From an uncultured Oscillospiraceae bacterium (GTDB lineage: Bacteria > Bacillota > Clostridia > Oscillospirales > Oscillospiraceae): a stretch of 25,162 bases of DNA. Where the stretch lies: the NCBI GenBank assembly GCA_934630555.1, contig CAKTXB010000004.1, positions 1 to 25,162 of the forward strand, read 5' to 3'. This document shows positions 1 to 8,413 of the stretch, piece by piece. Both the position numbers and the translations under genes were made by a program. Under the pieces are notes generated by a model. That model saw only the letters and a program-made list of their open reading frames with translations. It had not been told where the DNA came from and made no database searches. The stretch's first letter is position 1; each line of letters opens with the position of its first letter.

Positions 1-108
1 AAGGCTTTTTCGTTGTCTGCCTACTTCCGTGAAATTGCACAAGCCCCAGTCATTATGGAATCTGTATGGAATCCGTTGTTTAATCCTATTTCCCTGATCG
101 CATTATAA
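1..108 (+). other. Left-edge stretch with possible 3' end of a plus-strand gene
   Basis: The first plus frame is open from the window edge to a TAA at 106-108, giving 35 codons with no start inside the window. It is followed directly by the hairpin at 112-151, so it could be the end of a convergent plus-strand gene. A second plus frame is also open for about 31 codons, so openness alone is weak evidence, and I recognise no family in the predicted tail. Read it as unassigned sequence. Confidence 0.2.
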
Positions 109-111
109 AGA

Positions 112-151
112 GGCCCCCACTTTCTTCCCATTCGTTCAGAAAGTGGGGGCC
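112..151. terminator. Bidirectional hairpin terminator after the permease gene
   Basis: The arms 112-125 and 138-151 are perfectly complementary over 14 bp and GC-rich, around a 12-nt loop. On the minus strand the stem is followed by TCTTTAT, and on the plus strand by ATTCAATTT. It lies 12 bases past the permease stop codon, so it should end the purine operon. It may also end whatever plus-strand gene enters from the left edge. The U-tracts are imperfect on both strands. Confidence 0.75.
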
Positions 152-163
152 ATTCAATTTATA

Positions 164-1495
164 TCACACGATAAAATACAGGATCAGCGGGATGCACAGT
201 ACATACAGCACCGGGTGCACCTTCTTCGCGTCGCCGGTCAGCACCTTGATGAGCACATCCGTCAGAACACCCAGACTGATCGCCGCAGCAATATCGCCGG
301 TGAACGTGCCGAACATGATCATGACGAACGGCCCGAAGCAGCCCTTGAAGTCGGAGAAATCCATCTTCGTAAAGCCGGAGAGCATGGAGAAGCCGACAAA
401 GATCAGCGCCACGCCGGTGACTGCCGTCGGGATCATCAGGAACAGCGGAGACAGGAAGATGCAGATGAGGAACAGCACGCCCGTGACGATCGCAGTCAAG
501 CCGGTGCGGCCGCCAACCTCTACGCCGATGGTAGACTCGATGAACGTGGAGATGGTGGTGCAGCCGGTTGCAGAACCGACGACCGTGCCAACAGCATCCA
601 CCAGGAACGGCTTTTCAATGTGCGGGAAGTTGCCGTCTTCATCGAGCATGTTGGTCTGCGCGCCCACAGAGATCAGCGCACCGAAGGTCGCAAAGAAGTC
701 GCCGGTGAAGAGGATGAAGATCCAGACCAGCGCGCCGGGGATGTCCGCAAGGATCGACTTGAAGTCGTAGCACAGCACCAGATTGCCGAGTTCACTGAAA
801 TCCGGAACTGCCGCCAGCGAGCCAGGCAGACTGGATACGCCCATGGGAATGCTGATGATCGTGCCTGCGATGATGCCGATGAGGATCGCGCCGCGAACCT
901 TGTAGGCTGTCAGCACGCCCATGATGAGCATGGTAATGACAGCCAGCAGCACGGCCGGCTGCGTGAAATCGCCCAGCGCCAGACCGCTGTCGCTGAACAC
1001 GGCAAGGCCGGTGTTCTTAAAGCCCAGATAGGCGATAAAGAAGCCGACTGCGGTCGGAATGGCGATCTTCAGGTTCTTCGGCAGAAGATCGACGACGACT
1101 TTCCGAACGCCCAGAACTGTCACCAAAACGAACAGAATGCCGGAGCACAGCAGAAGCGCCATCGCCCAGCCGAACGAGAATGCGCCGCTGTTGACAAGAC
1201 CGCCAAGCAGGAAGTTGCTGCCCATCGCGGTGGAAAGCGCCAGCGGCAGGTTCGCATACAGGCCCATATACAGCGTGATGACGCCGCTGACCAGCGCGCA
1301 CATCACAAGCAGCGCCGATTTGCTGATAACAACGCCGTTGATGTCCGTAATTGCCGCATCCGGGCCAAAGCCGCAGATGGCCGCGGGCTGAACGGCCAGC
1401 ACGTAGGCCATCGTCATAAAGGTCGTGATACCGGCGAGCACCTCACGGCGTACCGTCGTGCCGCGCTCTGCCAGATGAAAGAAATCTTTTTTCAT
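164..1495 (-). CDS. NCS2-family purine/nucleobase permease (AzgA-like)
   Basis: The 443-residue product is a polytopic membrane protein of the NCS2 family, AzgA/PbuG branch, which imports adenine, guanine or hypoxanthine with protons. The start MKKDFFHLAERG is followed by the typical stretch REVLAGITTFMTMAYVLAVQ. Many hydrophobic segments follow, along with the family-like stretch TGCTTISTFIESTIGVEVGGRTG in the second half. I chose ATG 1495 because GGAGAGGAG sits just upstream; an in-frame ATG at 1525 has no good ribosome site. It is the last gene of the operon, 60 bases after adenine deaminase, which supports a purine substrate. Family assignment is firm; the exact base transported is inferred from context. 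Confidence 0.93.
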   Translation of the reverse strand: MKKDFFHLAERGTTVRREVLAGITTFMTMAYVLAVQPAAICGFGPDAAITDINGVVISKSALLVMCALVSGVITLYMGLYANLPLALSTAMGSNFLLGGLVNSGAFSFGWAMALLLCSGILFVLVTVLGVRKVVVDLLPKNLKIAIPTAVGFFIAYLGFKNTGLAVFSDSGLALGDFTQPAVLLAVITMLIMGVLTAYKVRGAILIGIIAGTIISIPMGVSSLPGSLAAVPDFSELGNLVLCYDFKSILADIPGALVWIFILFTGDFFATFGALISVGAQTNMLDEDGNFPHIEKPFLVDAVGTVVGSATGCTTISTFIESTIGVEVGGRTGLTAIVTGVLFLICIFLSPLFLMIPTAVTGVALIFVGFSMLSGFTKMDFSDFKGCFGPFVMIMFGTFTGDIAAAISLGVLTDVLIKVLTGDAKKVHPVLYVLCIPLILYFIV

Positions 1496-1555
1496 ATTGC
1501 TCCTCTCCATGCTCTTTTGCAGCATTGCGTTCTCACTTCATATCAGGCAGCTGCC

Positions 1556-3322
1556 TTACTCCAACACTTCCAGAATGGGGTCGATCACCTTCTGATCGAT
1601 CACATCGATAAAGCCGCAGTCTGTGATCGCATAGGCCGGGATCGCAGCAAGGCAGATGAAGCTGAGGAACATGAACGGAATGGCGATCTCCGTTCCCATC
1701 TCATGCGCGACCTGATTGAGACGCTTTTTCTTTTCGGCAAGCTCGTCCAGCGACAGATCGCTCAGCAATCCGCAGACAGGATAGGCGACCTCTGCCGCGA
1801 CCTGGCCGCTGCGGACGATGACCTGACCGCCGCCAAGCTCGGCGCAGCGGTTGACAGCCAGCGCCATATCTTCAAAGCTGTCGCCCAGCACGATAATATT
1901 GTGGTTGTCGTGACCGACTGAGGACGCCATCGCACCGCCGCGGATATGGAAGCCGCCCATGAACGCCTTGCCGATGTTGCCGTTTTTCCCGTGGCGCTCG
2001 ACCTGCGCGATATAGAGCACATCCTGCTCCACGTCGCACTGTACCACGCCGTCCACCACGTTCAGCTCTACGTCGCGGCGGTTCGTGAACGGAATGTACG
2101 GGAGCGTATCCATGACCAGCGCCTTGACCTTCTTTGCGCCCTCCGGGGCATGGATCTTGAAGCTGTCGGCAGTAATGGGATCCTTGAGGTGCATGGTGTT
2201 CAGAACGCACGGCTCATGCACAGCCTTCTCATAATGCACCAGCTGCTTGCCGCCGTCCGTGATGCGCCGGCCGCCCGCAAAGGTGGAAAGGACCTTGAAG
2301 TCCTCCGCGCCGGTCGTAATGTTGATGTCTGCGCGCCGTCCGGGGGCCAAGCCGCCGATCTCGCGGTCCAGATCAAACGCCCTTGCGCAGTTGACGGTGA
2401 CCATCTGAATGGCTTTTACAAAGTCCAGACCCATGCCGAGCGCAGTACGGAGTGCATCGTCCAGATGTCCGCGCGTCTGGAGGTCAACGGTGTGCAGGTC
2501 GTCGGTGACGATGCTGACCATGGCGGTGTCCAGATGGTTGTCCAGAACGGTTTTCAGCAGCGTCGGCATATTGCGCGCGGCGGAGCCTTCGCGCATCATC
2601 AGATGGCAGCCGTTGCGCAGACGCTCGAATACGTCCTTTTCACAGAAGCCCTCATGGTCGGTGGATACACCGGCTGCGATACAGGCGCTCATGGCCGGGC
2701 CGTACATATCCGGCAAATGGCCCTGCAAGGTTTTGCCCGGCATGGCAAGCGTGTTGTCGAACGACTCCAGAAGATCAGGGAAGCCTGCGGTGATGTAGGG
2801 GCCGACGCACTCGGACAGACCGACTGCATCCGGACGGCGCAGGGCCTTGCGGATGATCTCCGGGTTAAAGCGGCCGCCGCTGGTTTCCAGATTCGGAGAG
2901 AATGGAACATGGGACGGTACGACAAAATAGATCTTCAGATCAGTTGCTTCCGCTTCCTTCAGGATGGCTTCAATGCCCTCCAGTCCGGATACAACGCCGA
3001 CCTCGTGCAGGTCGGTCATGATCCCGGTCGTGCCGTGTGACAGCACCGCTTCGGCAAAGGAGCGGATGGACAGCGAAGAGCTCTCCGGATGAATGTGGCC
3101 GTCCAGAAAACCGGGCGTCAGATAGTTGCCCTCGGCATCCACGACGTTGGTGCCTTCGCCGATGCAATAGTCCACATCGCCTACGGCTGCGATCGCATCT
3201 CCGCAGACGGCTACGCCGCCGTCATAGATCTCGCCGGAATAGACGTTGACGATCTTGCCGTTGCGGATCACAAGATCAGCCGGCGTTTCACCCTTTGCTA
3301 CGGACAGTAATTTCTGATTCAT
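1556..3322 (-). CDS. ade: Adenine deaminase
   Basis: This gene encodes a 588-residue amidohydrolase-superfamily enzyme that converts adenine to hypoxanthine and ammonia in the cytosol. The metal-binding GHIHPE motif is at about residues 75-80. It is followed by the Ade-typical HGTTGIMTDLHE (about 96-107), GHLPDMYGP and the STDHEGF motif. Length and domain order (N-terminal amidohydrolase barrel, C-terminal Ade-specific domain) match bacterial adenine deaminases. ATG 3322 is preceded by GGAGGT; an upstream in-frame ATG at 3343 lacks one. It is the middle gene of the operon, 74 bases after the AtzA-like amidohydrolase and 60 bases before the permease. A long antisense open frame covers part of it and is a composition artefact. 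Confidence 0.95.
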   Translation of the reverse strand: MNQKLLSVAKGETPADLVIRNGKIVNVYSGEIYDGGVAVCGDAIAAVGDVDYCIGEGTNVVDAEGNYLTPGFLDGHIHPESSSLSIRSFAEAVLSHGTTGIMTDLHEVGVVSGLEGIEAILKEAEATDLKIYFVVPSHVPFSPNLETSGGRFNPEIIRKALRRPDAVGLSECVGPYITAGFPDLLESFDNTLAMPGKTLQGHLPDMYGPAMSACIAAGVSTDHEGFCEKDVFERLRNGCHLMMREGSAARNMPTLLKTVLDNHLDTAMVSIVTDDLHTVDLQTRGHLDDALRTALGMGLDFVKAIQMVTVNCARAFDLDREIGGLAPGRRADINITTGAEDFKVLSTFAGGRRITDGGKQLVHYEKAVHEPCVLNTMHLKDPITADSFKIHAPEGAKKVKALVMDTLPYIPFTNRRDVELNVVDGVVQCDVEQDVLYIAQVERHGKNGNIGKAFMGGFHIRGGAMASSVGHDNHNIIVLGDSFEDMALAVNRCAELGGGQVIVRSGQVAAEVAYPVCGLLSDLSLDELAEKKKRLNQVAHEMGTEIAIPFMFLSFICLAAIPAYAITDCGFIDVIDQKVIDPILEVLE

Positions 3323-3396
3323 ACAGTACCTCCATACACACAATTCCGCTTATCTTCTTCTATCTTTATAGTGCATCCGCACCATGGGGCAGCAGC

Positions 3397-4758
3397 TTAT
3401 ACCTTTTCAACCGGGAAGCGGTCCGGAAGGACAATGCCGGCGCGTTTGTAGATCGCCTTTGCGCGGTCACAGGCTTCTTTCAAAACAGCTTCCTCATCCA
3501 GCGTCATGATCTTACGGTCGCGCATGAGCCACTTGCCGTCGCACATGGTGGACTGGATGTTTGCCGAGTGCATGGCCGTGACCAATGCAGCGATCTTGTC
3601 GTTTACCGGCATCATGGACGGCCCGTGCGGGTCGATCACAATAAGATCTGCTTTTTTCCCGGCCTCGAGACTGCCGTACAGCGTTTCGTCAAGCAGTGCG
3701 CGCGCGCCCCACTTGGTAGCCATGCGCAGAATGTCCTGTGACGGTACGACCGTGGGATCCAGACGCCAGCCCTTATGAATGAGGCTCGTGAGCCACATCT
3801 CATCCACCATATCCATGTGGTTGGAGGAGGAAGCGCCGTCCGTGCCGATGGAGGGTCTCAGGCCCATGGCCAGCATCTTCGGGATCCGTGCAAAGCCAAG
3901 CACGCGCATTGCGGAGGCCGGGTTGTGAGAAATTTTGACCTCCCGCTTCCGGAACAGCTCCAACTCCTCATCGGTCAGCCAGACGGTGTGCACTGCCAGA
4001 AGGTTCTTATCCAGAACGCCAAGACGCTCCAGATGCTTGACCGTTCCCTCGCTCCACCGGGCGTAGGTATATTCCTTTTCTTCCTTTGCCTCGGCGACGT
4101 GCATATGAATGCCGACGCCGTACTTGTCCGCCAGCTCCTTCGTGCGGATGCAAAGCTCGTCAGTATTATTGAAAATGGTGCGCAGACCAAACCAGACCTG
4201 TACGCGGCCATCCGCCGTGTTGTGGTATTTTTCCAGATCCAGCACCTGCTGCTCCAGCTCCTGCTCCATGGTGCGCTGCCAGATGGCTGGCAGACCCTCG
4301 CCGCAGTCCATGACAGACTTGGCCAGTTTGCCGCGCAGACCGGACTGCGCCGTGGCGCGCGCCATACCGGAAACGAACTGGCCGCCGGGCTCTGCAAAGG
4401 ACGTGACGCCGGAGCGGATCAGCTCAAGGCTCGTCATCAGCGTGGAAACGTAGGAATCCTCCTCGGTCATATTGCTCTCAAAGGGCCACATCCGCTCATG
4501 CAGCCAGCAAATGAAATCGACATCGTCGCCCACACCGCGCGAGATCTGCTGAGAGGTATGGACATGTGTGTTGACAAAGCCGGGGAGCACATATTTCCCC
4601 TGCAGGTCGATGACCTCGGCATCCGCTTTCACCAGCTTCGGATCTACCTTGCCGACCGCCAGGATGCGGTCGTCCTCCACCAGAACGCCGCCTCCGTCAA
4701 AAACGGTGTCGGTCTGGTTCATGGAAACAACATAGCCGTTCTTCAAATAGGTCTGCAT
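3397..4758 (-). CDS. Amidohydrolase/deaminase of the AtzA/SsnA/MtaD group
   Basis: The 453-residue product belongs to the metal-dependent amidohydrolases that deaminate or hydrolyse N-heterocycles (guanine or 8-oxoguanine deaminases, MTA/SAH deaminases, chlorohydrolases). Metal and catalytic positions visible are H65 and H67 in PGFVNTHVH, H218 and H220 with E223 in HMHVAEAKE, H257 in AVHTVW, and D307 in GTDGASSSN. The C-terminus has the usual GSLEAGKKADLIVID segment. The start at 4758 has GGAGG upstream. It is the first gene after the MerR-type promoter and sits with adenine deaminase and a purine permease. A second aminopurine such as guanine or 8-oxoguanine is therefore a reasonable substrate guess. 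Sequence reading alone does not fix the substrate. Confidence 0.85.
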   Translation of the reverse strand: MQTYLKNGYVVSMNQTDTVFDGGGVLVEDDRILAVGKVDPKLVKADAEVIDLQGKYVLPGFVNTHVHTSQQISRGVGDDVDFICWLHERMWPFESNMTEEDSYVSTLMTSLELIRSGVTSFAEPGGQFVSGMARATAQSGLRGKLAKSVMDCGEGLPAIWQRTMEQELEQQVLDLEKYHNTADGRVQVWFGLRTIFNNTDELCIRTKELADKYGVGIHMHVAEAKEEKEYTYARWSEGTVKHLERLGVLDKNLLAVHTVWLTDEELELFRKREVKISHNPASAMRVLGFARIPKMLAMGLRPSIGTDGASSSNHMDMVDEMWLTSLIHKGWRLDPTVVPSQDILRMATKWGARALLDETLYGSLEAGKKADLIVIDPHGPSMMPVNDKIAALVTAMHSANIQSTMCDGKWLMRDRKIMTLDEEAVLKEACDRAKAIYKRAGIVLPDRFPVEKV

Positions 4759-4808
4759 GAGCGTCCTCCATTCTGCGCTTGTATATGCACACGTAAGATG
4801 ATATACTC

Positions 4809-4839
4809 AGGATACATCCTATAACAGTTATAGCTTCAA
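4809..4839 (-). promoter_or_regulatory. MerR-type long-spacer promoter with palindromic operator
   Basis: On the minus strand there is a -35 box TTGAAG (4834-4839) and a -10 box TATCCT (4809-4814) separated by 19 bp. That is the over-long spacing MerR regulators correct by bending DNA. Inside the spacer lies a perfect 15-bp palindrome, CTATAACTGTTATAG (4819-4833). The predicted start of transcription is near 4802, giving a leader of about 43 bases before the amidohydrolase ATG at 4758. The divergent neighbour is a MerR-family gene, so it is the obvious ligand. Spacing and symmetry are seen; binding is inferred. Confidence 0.75.
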
Positions 4840-4919
4840 GTGTTATTTTGTGTTTGCAGCCATTTTCGGATGTTCCCACAAAAAAGAACAGACTGTTTTT
4901 AGCAAAGTGTGGTGTTTTT

Positions 4920-5699
4920 ATGAAAGAATTTTTGACCATTGGTGAGCTTGCCGGCATTTTTGACATGGATGTGCAGCTGCTGCGCCACTATGACGCAAAG
5001 GGCCTGCTTGTACCGCAGGTGCGAAACAGCGAAAACAAGCGCCGCTTTTATCACTTCGACCAGGTCTATCCGCTGGCCACCATCCGCTATCTGCGGCGGC
5101 TGGACTATTCTCTGGCACAGATCAAGGCATTTCTGCACAGCAACGGCCTGCGCGATAATTTGCAGATGCTGTCCGAGCAGGCAGAGCAGATGCGCCGCCA
5201 ATGCGATGAGCTGAATGCCACCATCCAGATCATCCAGCAGAAGGTCGAGTTCATCGAGCGTGAACAGGCTGTCAGCCAGCGCGGAAAATTTTATACCCGC
5301 TCATTCCCGCGCCGGGCATATCTTCACATCGGCGAGGAGATCAATCTGTTCACGCACGAGCTGTTCTATTTCTATCCGACCATCGGCTTTTATCAGGGCG
5401 CGCGCAAATGGTTCGGTGCTTATCTGTATGACGAGCAGCCCATAGAAATGCATCGCCTGTCGGATGTGGCAGCTGAACAGGCGGTGACATATATCCCGGC
5501 CGGGAACTATCTCTGCGGCTACCATTACGGGCCGTATCTGAGCATACAGAGCTCCATCGACCAGCTGTTCCAAGAGGCTGAGCGCAGGGCTCTGTCTGTG
5601 GATGACTGTGTGCTCACGCCCAACATCGTCGATCAGTGCTGCGAAGGCCGCCCCGACAACTACATCACCGGCCTAGAGGTGCGCATCCTTTCGCAATAA
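4920..5699 (+). CDS. MerR-family transcriptional activator with GyrI-like effector domain
   Basis: This 259-residue regulator begins MKEFLTIGELAGIFDMD, a classic MerR winged-helix start, with the recognition and wing segment ending at RRFYHFDQVYPLATIRYLR. A dimerisation helix follows (about residues 75-105, glutamine- and glutamate-rich). The C-terminal 150 residues resemble the BmrR/GyrI ligand-binding fold, with IPAGNYLCGYHYGPYLSI as the clearest motif. That domain binds small organic molecules, so a purine or a derivative is a likely inducer. The gene is transcribed away from the purine operon and shares its 161-base upstream region. I chose ATG 4920 to match the family's N-terminus; the ribosome site there is weak. 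An in-frame ATG at 4848 would add 24 residues that look unlike the family. Confidence 0.88.
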   Translation: MKEFLTIGELAGIFDMDVQLLRHYDAKGLLVPQVRNSENKRRFYHFDQVYPLATIRYLRRLDYSLAQIKAFLHSNGLRDNLQMLSEQAEQMRRQCDELNATIQIIQQKVEFIEREQAVSQRGKFYTRSFPRRAYLHIGEEINLFTHELFYFYPTIGFYQGARKWFGAYLYDEQPIEMHRLSDVAAEQAVTYIPAGNYLCGYHYGPYLSIQSSIDQLFQEAERRALSVDDCVLTPNIVDQCCEGRPDNYITGLEVRILSQ

Positions 5700-5797
5700 C
5701 AGCCGAAAAGCTCCCAAAACGCCTTCAGGCCCTGCCCAACACGCCTGTCGGGGCAATGCGCGCTCCCTGTAAAGTGTATCTGCCGCAGTAAATGAAA

Positions 5798-5822
5798 TGC
5801 CCGGAGGCACTGCCTCCGGGCA
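5798..5822. terminator. Hairpin between convergent genes
   Basis: Arms 5798-5808 and 5812-5822 form a perfect 11-bp GC-rich stem with a 3-base loop. It sits between the end of the MerR gene and the end of the CoA-transferase gene, which converge. Neither side has a real T-run; the minus strand continues ATTTCATTTA. It is best read as a weak bidirectional terminator or transcript-end stabiliser. Confidence 0.5.
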
Positions 5823-5874
5823 AATTCTGAGCTTCGGGTGTATGATCTAAGATCTCACGCAAGCAAGCCAACAG

Positions 5875-7398
5875 CTATTCTTGAAAAATTTTAGGATCCA
5901 TCTCCAACAGCGGCTGCCGTTGGATTGGGCGAAACTCCATGTGCGGCAGAATATCGCGCTCAAGCGATATTCCAGGTGCGATCTCCGTAAGTACAAGCCC
6001 TTCAGAAGTCAGCTCAAAAACTGCCCGCTCAGTAATATACAAAGTTGAACGCCCCTGCTGGCTGGCATACGCGCCAGAATACGTGACCTGTTCGACCTGT
6101 CTCAAAAACTTAGAGATCGTGCCTTCGTGTACGATCTTCATTTTCCCATGATGCAGCTGTACTTCCAATCCATTTGCGGTGAATGTACCACAAAAAACAC
6201 ACTTTTTTGCGTTTTGAGAAATGTCGATAAAGCCACCGCACCCTGCAAGACGAGCGCCAAATCTGCTTACATTGACATTTCCTTGCAAATCAGCCTGCGC
6301 CATGCCTAAAAAAGCGATGTCCAGACCGCCGCCGCTGTAAAAATCGAACTGCGCAGGTGCATCGAGGATGGCACTGGGATACAACGAGGTGCCAAACAAA
6401 TCCCCCCGTGAAGGTAAGCCGCCGATCAGGCCTTGTTCGACTGTCATAGTTACCGCATCCAGCAGCCCTTGCTCGGCAGCCACTGAAGCAACGCCATCTG
6501 AAATGCCTACCCCCACGTTCACAATATTTCCTTTGTGTAGTTCCATGGCAGCACGCCTTGCGATCACCTTGCGGATGCCAAATGGCATGGGCATTGGCAT
6601 TTGACGCGGCGGGTGCTCCTGCCCAGTAAAGGCAGGCTCATATTCACCGCCATGCGACTGCCACTGTCCAGGGCTGACCACCACCGCATCCACAAAAATT
6701 GAAGGCACCGCTACCTCTCGCGCACAAAGGCTGCCTTTACGCACCACTTGTTTGACCTGGCAAATCACAATACCTCCATTGTTTTTAGCAGCCTGCGCCA
6801 TGGGAAGCAGCTCGCCATTCGCCGCTTCGTTCCGTACCGAGATATTGCCGTCCTCATCTGCAAGACTGCCCCTGATGATCGCTACATCCACCGGAGGCAG
6901 CTGATAATGCAGCCAGTCTTCTCCTTGCAGCCTTATCAGCTCTACCAGTGGTTTCTTAGTGCTTGAATTTACCCGTCCGCCCCCCAAACGGGGATCCACA
7001 AAGGTATGCAGTCCTGTTTTGGTTATAAGACCGATCCGCCGGGCTGCCAGCTCCCGGTAGTTTGTTACCAGCACGCCTTGCGGAAGGTTATAGGCTTCAA
7101 TGCGGTTTTCAAGCGCCAATTTCTGCATTTGGGGCGACCATGCCCAATGTGCCCCTATAAAGCGCCGGGTCATTCCTTCATGGGCAAATCGGCTGATTCC
7201 CCCGCACCCCTTATCGCCAAACCCGCAAGCTGCCGTGACCGTTAATCTGCGTGGGGCCCCGTGCGCCAAAAAGCGTTTCTCCAATGCCTCATAAACAAGG
7301 TCGGGCTCTAAAACGCCTCCGCCGGAACCCAGCAGCGCAAGATGTGCCTCATCCGGCACTAATAATGCCGCTTGGTCGGCTGTCATAAATTTCACCAT
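5875..7398 (-). CDS. Family I CoA-transferase (propionate/acetate CoA-transferase, Pct/YdiF type)
   Basis: The 507-residue product is a fused alpha-beta family I CoA-transferase, which swaps CoA between acyl-CoA and a free acid such as acetate or propionate through a glutamyl-CoA intermediate. The catalytic glutamate is E321, in TMTVEQGLIGGLPSRG, close to the position used in Pct and YdiF. Other family features are GSGGGV near the N-terminus and VDPRLGGGRVN. I chose ATG 7398, preceded by GGGAG at about 11 bases, since it gives the family-like start MVKFMTADQAALL; ATG 7386 is an alternative. The GntR/FCD gene lies 287 bases upstream on the same strand, with a terminator-like hairpin between. 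The acyl-CoA genes at 10874-14529 suggest it supplies or recycles a CoA thioester. Substrate unknown. Confidence 0.9.
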   Translation of the reverse strand: MVKFMTADQAALLVPDEAHLALLGSGGGVLEPDLVYEALEKRFLAHGAPRRLTVTAACGFGDKGCGGISRFAHEGMTRRFIGAHWAWSPQMQKLALENRIEAYNLPQGVLVTNYRELAARRIGLITKTGLHTFVDPRLGGGRVNSSTKKPLVELIRLQGEDWLHYQLPPVDVAIIRGSLADEDGNISVRNEAANGELLPMAQAAKNNGGIVICQVKQVVRKGSLCAREVAVPSIFVDAVVVSPGQWQSHGGEYEPAFTGQEHPPRQMPMPMPFGIRKVIARRAAMELHKGNIVNVGVGISDGVASVAAEQGLLDAVTMTVEQGLIGGLPSRGDLFGTSLYPSAILDAPAQFDFYSGGGLDIAFLGMAQADLQGNVNVSRFGARLAGCGGFIDISQNAKKCVFCGTFTANGLEVQLHHGKMKIVHEGTISKFLRQVEQVTYSGAYASQQGRSTLYITERAVFELTSEGLVLTEIAPGISLERDILPHMEFRPIQRQPLLEMDPKIFQE

Positions 7399-7685
7399 AT
7401 TGTGAAATGCTCCCTTCCATAATACAACTTTTTGCTGGTCTGGCGATGTGACCAACAGCGAGCGGCTTTCTTCAGATCCATGTTAAAAAACGAGAAATAC
7501 TGTATGTATTTCTCGTTCAATGTGTCAAAAAGTTTTCCATCCTGCTGTCTGTCCAGGTCATCCGACCTGAAGATCCGCTTGCTTGAACGAGAAGGTGGCG
7601 TTCCCATTCTGCATCCCTCCGCAGATCAGTCTCAAGCCGCAGGATCGAAGGAACATATCCACCCCTCCGCCGCAGAAGTTCGCCC
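7399..7685. other. Intergenic region between gntR-type gene and CoA-transferase gene
   Basis: This 287-base gap holds the terminator-like hairpin at 7485-7517 and the CoA-transferase ribosome site near 7410. Short open frames cross it on both strands but none has a ribosome site or a recognisable product. I could not find a convincing sigma-70 promoter for the CoA-transferase between the hairpin and its start. A TATTAT on the minus strand near 7420-7425 is too close to the ribosome site to serve. Confidence 0.4.
7485..7517 (-). terminator. Rho-independent terminator downstream of the GntR/FCD gene
   Basis: Arms 7489-7500 and 7506-7517 are a perfect 12-bp inverted repeat (AACGAGAAATAC and its complement) with a 5-base loop. 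On the minus strand it runs directly into a run of six T. It lies 169 bases after the regulator stop codon and about 87 bases before the CoA-transferase start. The stem is AT-rich, so it may be inefficient. Its symmetry also allows it to be an operator. Confidence 0.65.
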
Positions 7686-8342
7686 TTAAAAATCTGAAAA
7701 AGCCGAAATATCCTCACGCAGGCATTCCTTTGCCAGATCAAGATCACGGTCCTGTATTGCCTGCAAAATGCGGTCATGCCGTTCCGGATGTTTAAAAGAA
7801 ACTGTGCTGCGCTGGCGTTCCCAATACAGCTGGCTATAGGCACGCTGTAAAAACTTCATCGCCGATGCCAATACATCGTAAACATATTTATTGCGAGTTA
7901 GAGCAATCAGCGTTAGGTGAAATTCACTGTTGTACTGCCACAAAGCAAAGATACTGTCTTCCTCAGAGCCGGCATGATACCGCACGCTCAAAGAGCGCTG
8001 CAGGAGCTCTATGTCTTCAGCGGTGATGCTGTTCCATATCTGCTCTAAACAGCCGCACTCAAGCAGAACACGGAACTCCAAGATCTCGTTGACCTCATCC
8101 CGTGTGATCCGGATCACTTCGTAGCCGTAGCGCGGGATGCTTCGCAATACCTTCTCATTGCAGAGCTCGATCAAGGCCTCTCGGATCGGCGATTTGCTTA
8201 CACCAAAACGTTCGATCAGGGCCTTTTCATTTAGGATCTCACCAGGTGGGTATTCGCCTGTTACAACGCTCCTTAGAATTTGCGCGTGGATCTGTGCTTT
8301 CAACGAAGTAGCGCCAGAATAATCGCCTAATGTATTAATCAT
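7686..8342 (-). CDS. GntR-family regulator, FadR/FCD subfamily
   Basis: The 218-residue product has an N-terminal winged helix-turn-helix (about residues 12-75; GEYPPGEILNEKALIERFG followed by VSKSPIREALIEL). A C-terminal all-helical FCD domain covers about residues 85-215. FCD candidate ligand residues include the EF-R-LLE segment, the H in EFHLTL and the H in HDRIL. Members bind carboxylic acids and usually repress neighbouring catabolic genes. ATG 8342 is preceded by AGGAGAG, and a good promoter lies about 70-100 bases upstream. The downstream CoA-transferase and the acyl-CoA genes further upstream are the likely targets. The ligand may be an organic acid or acyl-CoA; this is inference from family and context. 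Confidence 0.9.
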   Translation of the reverse strand: MINTLGDYSGATSLKAQIHAQILRSVVTGEYPPGEILNEKALIERFGVSKSPIREALIELCNEKVLRSIPRYGYEVIRITRDEVNEILEFRVLLECGCLEQIWNSITAEDIELLQRSLSVRYHAGSEEDSIFALWQYNSEFHLTLIALTRNKYVYDVLASAMKFLQRAYSQLYWERQRSTVSFKHPERHDRILQAIQDRDLDLAKECLREDISAFSDF

Positions 8343-8413
8343 ATTTCTCTCCTGATCGTTAACTTTTATATTGTAAAGATGCGAATTCTGAGCTCTTAAA
8401 AATGCTTTGGTAA

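Noticed and set aside
143..1921. A 592-codon open frame on the plus strand, full of charged residues
   Set aside because: It lies antisense to the permease and adenine deaminase genes, which have clear family motifs and ribosome sites. Its R/D/E/Q/H-rich, low-complexity product is what a GC-rich gene gives when read backwards, and it crosses the gene boundary.
3775..4824. A 349-codon plus-strand open frame
   Set aside because: Antisense to the AtzA-type amidohydrolase gene, which has all its metal ligands; it also runs through the operon promoter.
4848..4919. A 24-residue N-terminal extension of the MerR regulator from ATG 4848
   Set aside because: The family N-terminus begins at ATG 4920 (MKEFLTIGELA); the extension is unlike the family.
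7392..7607. A 71-codon minus-strand open frame in the gap before the CoA-transferase gene
   Set aside because: It crosses the hairpin terminator and overlaps the CoA-transferase start in another frame; no family features.
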